Positions 43,328 to 46,269 of a stretch of DNA of 46,269 nt are shown in pieces. A program made the position numbers and the translations under genes. The stretch spans positions 60,214-106,482 of the forward strand of contig NZ_GL891990.1 of assembly GCF_000213555.1 (NCBI RefSeq), given 5' to 3'. Below the pieces are notes generated by a model. That model ran no database searches and was not told the DNA's origin. It saw nothing but the letters and a program-made list of their open reading frames with translations. The DNA is from Dysgonomonas gadei ATCC BAA-286. GTDB lineage: Bacteria; Bacteroidota; Bacteroidia; Bacteroidales; Dysgonomonadaceae. Within the stretch, counting starts at the first letter, position 1. Each line of letters begins with the position of its first letter.

Positions 43328-43351
43328 TGCATTAACATTAATGCAAAGCGA
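43328..43351 (-). promoter_or_regulatory. Promoter with perfect dyad upstream of the DUF3945 gene
   Basis: TGCATTAA-CA-TTAATGCA (43328-43345) is a perfect 8-bp dyad. It overlaps the end of a near-consensus -7 box (minus strand TCGCTTTG at 43344-43351) and covers the expected transcription start, an operator-like position. Confidence 0.45.
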
Positions 43352-43573
43352 AAATACATCTTACTAATGGACTGATTGCAAGGTTTTAAAGAGGTGGATG
43401 CTTGTGTCTGTGCTTGTCTATGGATGGTTTTAGAAAGGTTCTTATTTATCGACCTGTTTCATTATCTAAATAGCGAAAGAACTGTATATTTGTAATTGTT
43501 ATTTTTAGGATATCATTAAAAGAAGTTGTAGCAGATTTAGAGAAAGAGAACGAAGATGATTTATGATAATTAT
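43352..43573. other. Intergenic region between divergent genes
   Basis: No gene seen; contains only promoter signals at both ends. Confidence 0.4.
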
Positions 43574-43581
43574 TATCTTTG
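43574..43581 (+). promoter_or_regulatory. -7 box of the histone-like gene
   Basis: TATCTTTG, an exact TAnnTTTG match, 23 nt before the ATG at 43605. Confidence 0.55.
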
Positions 43582-43604
43582 CCCCGAATAAAAAATAAAA
43601 AACA

Positions 43605-43778
43605 ATGAAAAATTTAGTAGAAAACATCAACTCCCTAATTGCAGACTTCCAAAAAGATGCATCGTTACAAGTAGAAAGCGGAAACAAAGCAGCAGGAACT
43701 CGTGCCAGAAAAACATCTTTAGCAATAGAAAAAGCATTGAAAGAATTTCGTAAAGCATCTATTGAAGCTGCAAAATAA
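43605..43778 (+). CDS. Histone H1-like protein (Hc1 family), 57 residues
   Basis: A short Lys/Ala-rich helical protein (ATG 43605, stop 43776-43778). It begins MKNLVENINSLIADF and ends EKALKEFRKASIEAAK, with the central SGNKAAGTRARKTSL; this is the usual Bacteroidota histone H1/Hc1-like protein of 56-58 residues. It binds DNA non-specifically and may compact DNA. It sits on the opposite strand from the coupling-protein gene and has its own promoter and terminator. It is too short to be found by length-limited ORF searches. Confidence 0.85.
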   Translation: MKNLVENINSLIADFQKDASLQVESGNKAAGTRARKTSLAIEKALKEFRKASIEAAK

Positions 43779-43801
43779 GATTCTATATTTAAGGAATATA
43801 A

Positions 43802-43834
43802 AAAGCCGAATAATATTTTCAATTATCCGGCTTT
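43802..43834. terminator. Bidirectional terminator
   Basis: AAGCCGAATAAT (43803-43814) pairs with ATTATCCGGCTT (43822-43833), with one position that is G-U on the minus strand and A-C on the plus strand. T-rich tails lie on both sides. It separates the convergent histone-like and coupling-protein genes. Confidence 0.8.
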
Positions 43835-43851
43835 CTTATTTTTGATAAAAC

Positions 43852-45312
43852 CTATTCTTCTTTCGGCAGGAGATGGCAAAGGTCGGGATCGTCCTTGATA
43901 CGTTGCAATTCCTCAACTACAATCTGTTTAGCTTCGGCTTTGATGCGATCATAGTTTTCCTTTATCATTTCCTTCATTCGGTCTACACCATTCTCATCTA
44001 CAAAGTTGGTGATAACAGGTATCTTCTTGTATTCCTTTGTTTCGGCTGAAACCCGCTCGTTATCTACCACAATTTCGCAGTGAAAAATCTTTTGCTCTAT
44101 CCGCTCGTCGAAGTTATCCGCTATCGCACCCACAAACATACCCTGTGTCAGATTGGATATTTTGGATGCTGGTATCAAGCTATCCATTTGGGTAGAAATG
44201 GAAGTCGATTTATCGTTGCGGTTGATGGTCATAGACTGGCGTTTCTGTAATACTTTTCCGAATCGGTCAGACAAGGTTTTTGCTGTATCTCCGACCACCT
44301 GCCCCGAAAATATATTACCTACTGTGTTCATTACTACGGCAGCTTCTTTGTCTCCATAGTCACGCTTTAGCTGCGAAAAGTCCTGAAAACCTAACAAGAC
44401 AGCAACCTTGTTACTTCGGGCAGTGGCTATCAAGTTATCCAATCCTTTGAAATAAATTGTCGGTAACTCATCAATGATAACCGATGATTTGAGTTGCCCC
44501 TTCTTATTTATGAGTTTCACAATACGACTATTATACAATCCAAGTGCCGCTCCATAGATGTTTTGTCTGTCAGGATTGTTACCTACTACCAATATTTTCG
44601 GGTCATCGGGATTGTTGATATCTAAGGTAAATTCATCGCCCGACATCACCCAATATAATTGCGGGCTAATCATACGAGAAAGAGGTATTTTAGCACTCGC
44701 AATCTGCCCCTGAAGCTGGTCAGCAGCTCCAGATTTCCACGCATCCATAAAGGGAGAAAGGTAGTTTTCGAGGTCTGGGTACGAAGTCAGAATCGGAAAA
44801 ATATCTTCATAACTTTTGTTCAAAAATTCTATGGCATGAGGAAAAGTACAGTATTTACCATCCTTGTAGATTCGCAAATACCATATAATGGCAGCAAAAA
44901 GGATAATCGGAGATTCTACAAAGAAGTCTCCTTGTTTTTGCACCCACGTCCGGTTCAAATTTAACATTATGGTGTATGCACTCTCATAAGCATCTGAAAT
45001 ATCATCCATAAATGACGGGTTAATTGGATTGCAACGGTGGCTACGACTTGGATCATCAAAGTTTATCACATAAAAGGTCGGTACTTTCTTATAACCTTCT
45101 CTATTGTTTAACAGATGGTTATAAGCAATAGTCGAAAGGTCTGGAAACTTGAAATCGTAAATATAGCCCGTATAGCCTTTCTCAATCTGCTGTTTGATGA
45201 ACTGATTTACAACGGCGTATGACTTACCCGAACCAGGAGTACCCAACACAATAGCCGCACGAAACGGGTTTACTACGTTTATCCAACCTTTCCACTGCTT
45301 TTTTTGTACCAA
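43852..45312 (-). CDS. TraG/MobC-type conjugative coupling protein, C-terminal ATPase part (split gene)
   Basis: A 486-codon frame that holds the ATPase domain of a type IV coupling protein: Walker A in VLGTPGSGKSYAVV, Walker B in SVIIDELPTIYF, and LLGFQDFSQLKRDYG. Such proteins bring relaxosome DNA to the transfer channel. The frame starts inside the protein (from a TTG at 45312): the preceding N-terminal part lies in another frame (next entry) and the two join smoothly at an A7 run. With one extra A the sequence would read FWYKKKQWKGWINVV, as in intact homologues. I treat both parts as one gene of about 675 residues broken by a frameshift, or read through by slippage. Confidence 0.85.
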   Translation of the reverse strand: MVQKKQWKGWINVVNPFRAAIVLGTPGSGKSYAVVNQFIKQQIEKGYTGYIYDFKFPDLSTIAYNHLLNNREGYKKVPTFYVINFDDPSRSHRCNPINPSFMDDISDAYESAYTIMLNLNRTWVQKQGDFFVESPIILFAAIIWYLRIYKDGKYCTFPHAIEFLNKSYEDIFPILTSYPDLENYLSPFMDAWKSGAADQLQGQIASAKIPLSRMISPQLYWVMSGDEFTLDINNPDDPKILVVGNNPDRQNIYGAALGLYNSRIVKLINKKGQLKSSVIIDELPTIYFKGLDNLIATARSNKVAVLLGFQDFSQLKRDYGDKEAAVVMNTVGNIFSGQVVGDTAKTLSDRFGKVLQKRQSMTINRNDKSTSISTQMDSLIPASKISNLTQGMFVGAIADNFDERIEQKIFHCEIVVDNERVSAETKEYKKIPVITNFVDENGVDRMKEMIKENYDRIKAEAKQIVVEELQRIKDDPDLCHLLPKEE

Positions 45313-45860
45313 AACTTTGTGGGCAGGTTTATCGAATAATCATTTACCATCAACTTGGTTTCCTGCATAAACGATTCGTTTTCGTTATTGAACGGATCGT
45401 CCATCAGATTGTTTTTGAGTAAGCGACTCATCCATGTACCCGCCATCAAAAGCAATATATATCCTACTGCAATGGTAAAAATATAAAAGCCTGCATTGGC
45501 TATTTTGGGAAGAGGCAGATAAAGAAGCCACCAGTTCAGAAAGAAAAATACAAAACCAAAAATAAGACATGCATAGATATGATTCCATGTAATCTTTTCC
45601 TCCTTCACTCCCTTTGTCCCCAAACAGGACAGGGCAAGGAATACCACGGCAAAGATTTTCGTCCACAATATAGAATTGAACAAACCTGCGGTACGGTTAA
45701 AATTCATTAGAATTTTATCTACTACCCCGATATTAATTCCCCACTCGTGTATTGCCTGATAACAGAACCAATAAATATTCATCAGAACGAACAAAATACT
45801 GATCGCCCTCATAAACTCCATGACTTTAGCAAGTCCTCTTAAATCATCCTCATTTCCCAT
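45279..45860 (-). CDS. N-terminal YWFCY membrane part of the split coupling protein
   Basis: A 193-residue frame with three to four transmembrane segments and the motif MNIYWFCYQAIHEWG (about residues 23-37) that names the YWFCY domain at the N-terminus of Bacteroidota MobC/TraG coupling proteins. It ends after NLPTKFWYKK with an out-of-frame tail (SSGKVG) past the A7 run at 45299-45305. It overlaps the downstream frame by 34 nt. The ATG at 45860 fits the family start. Confidence 0.85.
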   Translation of the reverse strand: MGNEDDLRGLAKVMEFMRAISILFVLMNIYWFCYQAIHEWGINIGVVDKILMNFNRTAGLFNSILWTKIFAVVFLALSCLGTKGVKEEKITWNHIYACLIFGFVFFFLNWWLLYLPLPKIANAGFYIFTIAVGYILLLMAGTWMSRLLKNNLMDDPFNNENESFMQETKLMVNDYSINLPTKFWYKKSSGKVG

Positions 45861-45907
45861 TTTAAATCCAAATTTTTTAATGATTAATTTTTATTTTTTA
45901 TCTTTAT

Positions 45908-46019
45908 GTCAGGATGTTAAGAGGAAACAGGCACTGCTGGGGAGCAACCTGTCAGCAATAAACATCCTGACGATATGCAGTAATGCTATTGGGGGAGATG
46001 GATTTTCTATCTCCCTTTT
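45908..46019 (+). ncRNA. Candidate structured small RNA (or oriT-associated hairpins)
   Basis: GTCAGGATGTT (45908-45918) and AACATCCTGAC (45961-45971) are a perfect 11-bp inverted repeat. Inside it ACAGG/CCTGT (45927-45931 and 45948-45952) and GCT-GGGG-AGC (45936-45945) nest. A second hairpin, GGGAGAT (45993-45999) with ATCTCCC (46009-46015), is followed by TTTT and looks like a plus-strand terminator. A TATCTTTA box at 45899-45906 is close to the -7 consensus. The strand and identity are inferred. Confidence 0.35.
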
Positions 46020-46269
46020 CAGTATTACTGATATTGTCTATATGGCTCGAAAAACCCAATCTTTAATCCTATAGTAAACAGACTTCCCACAGCAGACTTC
46101 CAATAGTTTGGGAGCTGCAAATCCCTGTATTAGTTTACATAGGCGAGAGTCACAGATTTTGCAAAGCAGACTTTAAAGCTGCACGAGGACGATAGTGTTA
46201 TCTCTCATGTGAAAAGCTGTTTACATTATAGGATCGTATATTTTCAGACGACGCAGTTGACATATTCTT
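46020..46269. other. Non-coding end of the window with short direct repeats
   Basis: No gene is supported. The octamer GCAGACTT (or ACAGACTT) occurs at 46079-46085 region, 46092-46099 and 46166-46173. The region sits upstream of the coupling-protein gene, where mobilisation genes or oriT often lie in related elements. Only a very short minus-strand reading frame touches the window edge. Confidence 0.4.

Noticed and set aside
45820..46074. Plus-strand frame of 84 residues over the hairpin region
   Set aside because: It overlaps the start of the coupling-protein gene and the inverted repeats, with no protein-like features.
46198..46269. Minus-strand frame running off the window edge (23 codons), possibly the end of a mobilisation gene
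   Set aside because: Too short to recognise, and a second minus-strand frame is open over most of the same bases.

Overview
The window looks like a Bacteroidales chromosome (Dysgonomonas/Parabacteroides/Bacteroides-like; the genus is a guess). The evidence is a set of Bacteroidota-type -7 promoter boxes (TAnnTTTG), genes without Shine-Dalgarno leaders, a Bacteroidota-type LptD, an S9 dipeptidyl-peptidase-like enzyme, an M64 peptidase, and a CTnDOT-like conjugation module (RteC, DUF1896, DUF3945, YWFCY-type coupling protein). No rRNA, tRNA or CRISPR array was seen.

Positions 1-16.9 kb are mostly chromosomal. They hold a TPR membrane protein, an M64 metallopeptidase, a 183-bp MITE, lptD, a transglutaminase-like lipoprotein, a yjdI/yjdJ-like pair, an LtrA-family membrane protein, an S9 peptidase, prfB with its programmed +1 frameshift, a short repeat-rich stretch with a terminase-small-subunit-like DNA-binding protein, and mnmE.

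An accessory region starts directly after the mnmE terminator. It opens with a promoter overlapped by 15-bp direct repeats, which drives a zinc-finger protein with four tandem helix-turn-helix units and then a tyrosine integrase. The integrase is cut off after the HxxR motif and has no nucleophilic tyrosine. An AT-rich junction (19.1-19.7 kb) follows, and then a copper/silver resistance operon (19.7-31.0 kb): HYC_CC_PP protein, rhodanese, CusA-type RND pump, TolC-type outer-membrane protein with a Met/Gly/Ser insert, CusB-type adaptor fused to a C-terminal HMA domain, two small secreted HMA proteins, and a CPH-type (CopB-like) P-type ATPase. The adaptor and the two small proteins share the same HMA domain with an unusual LPDCCKY tail, so the operon carries three related copies. 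I infer that the ATPase moves metal out of the cytosol, the HMA/CCKY proteins buffer or carry it in the periplasm, and the RND tripartite pump expels it.

From 31.3 kb to the end is a conjugative-transposon backbone: a 134-bp MITE, an rteC homologue, two excisionase-like HTH genes behind a promoter that seems to need an activator, then (minus strand) DUF3945, topoisomerase III, DUF1896 and a giant methylase-helicase fusion. A histone-H1-like gene lies next to a coupling protein that is split by a frameshift at an A7 run. The final 0.4 kb has no convincing gene but holds strong inverted repeats, which may be a small RNA or part of a transfer origin. The element continues beyond the window.
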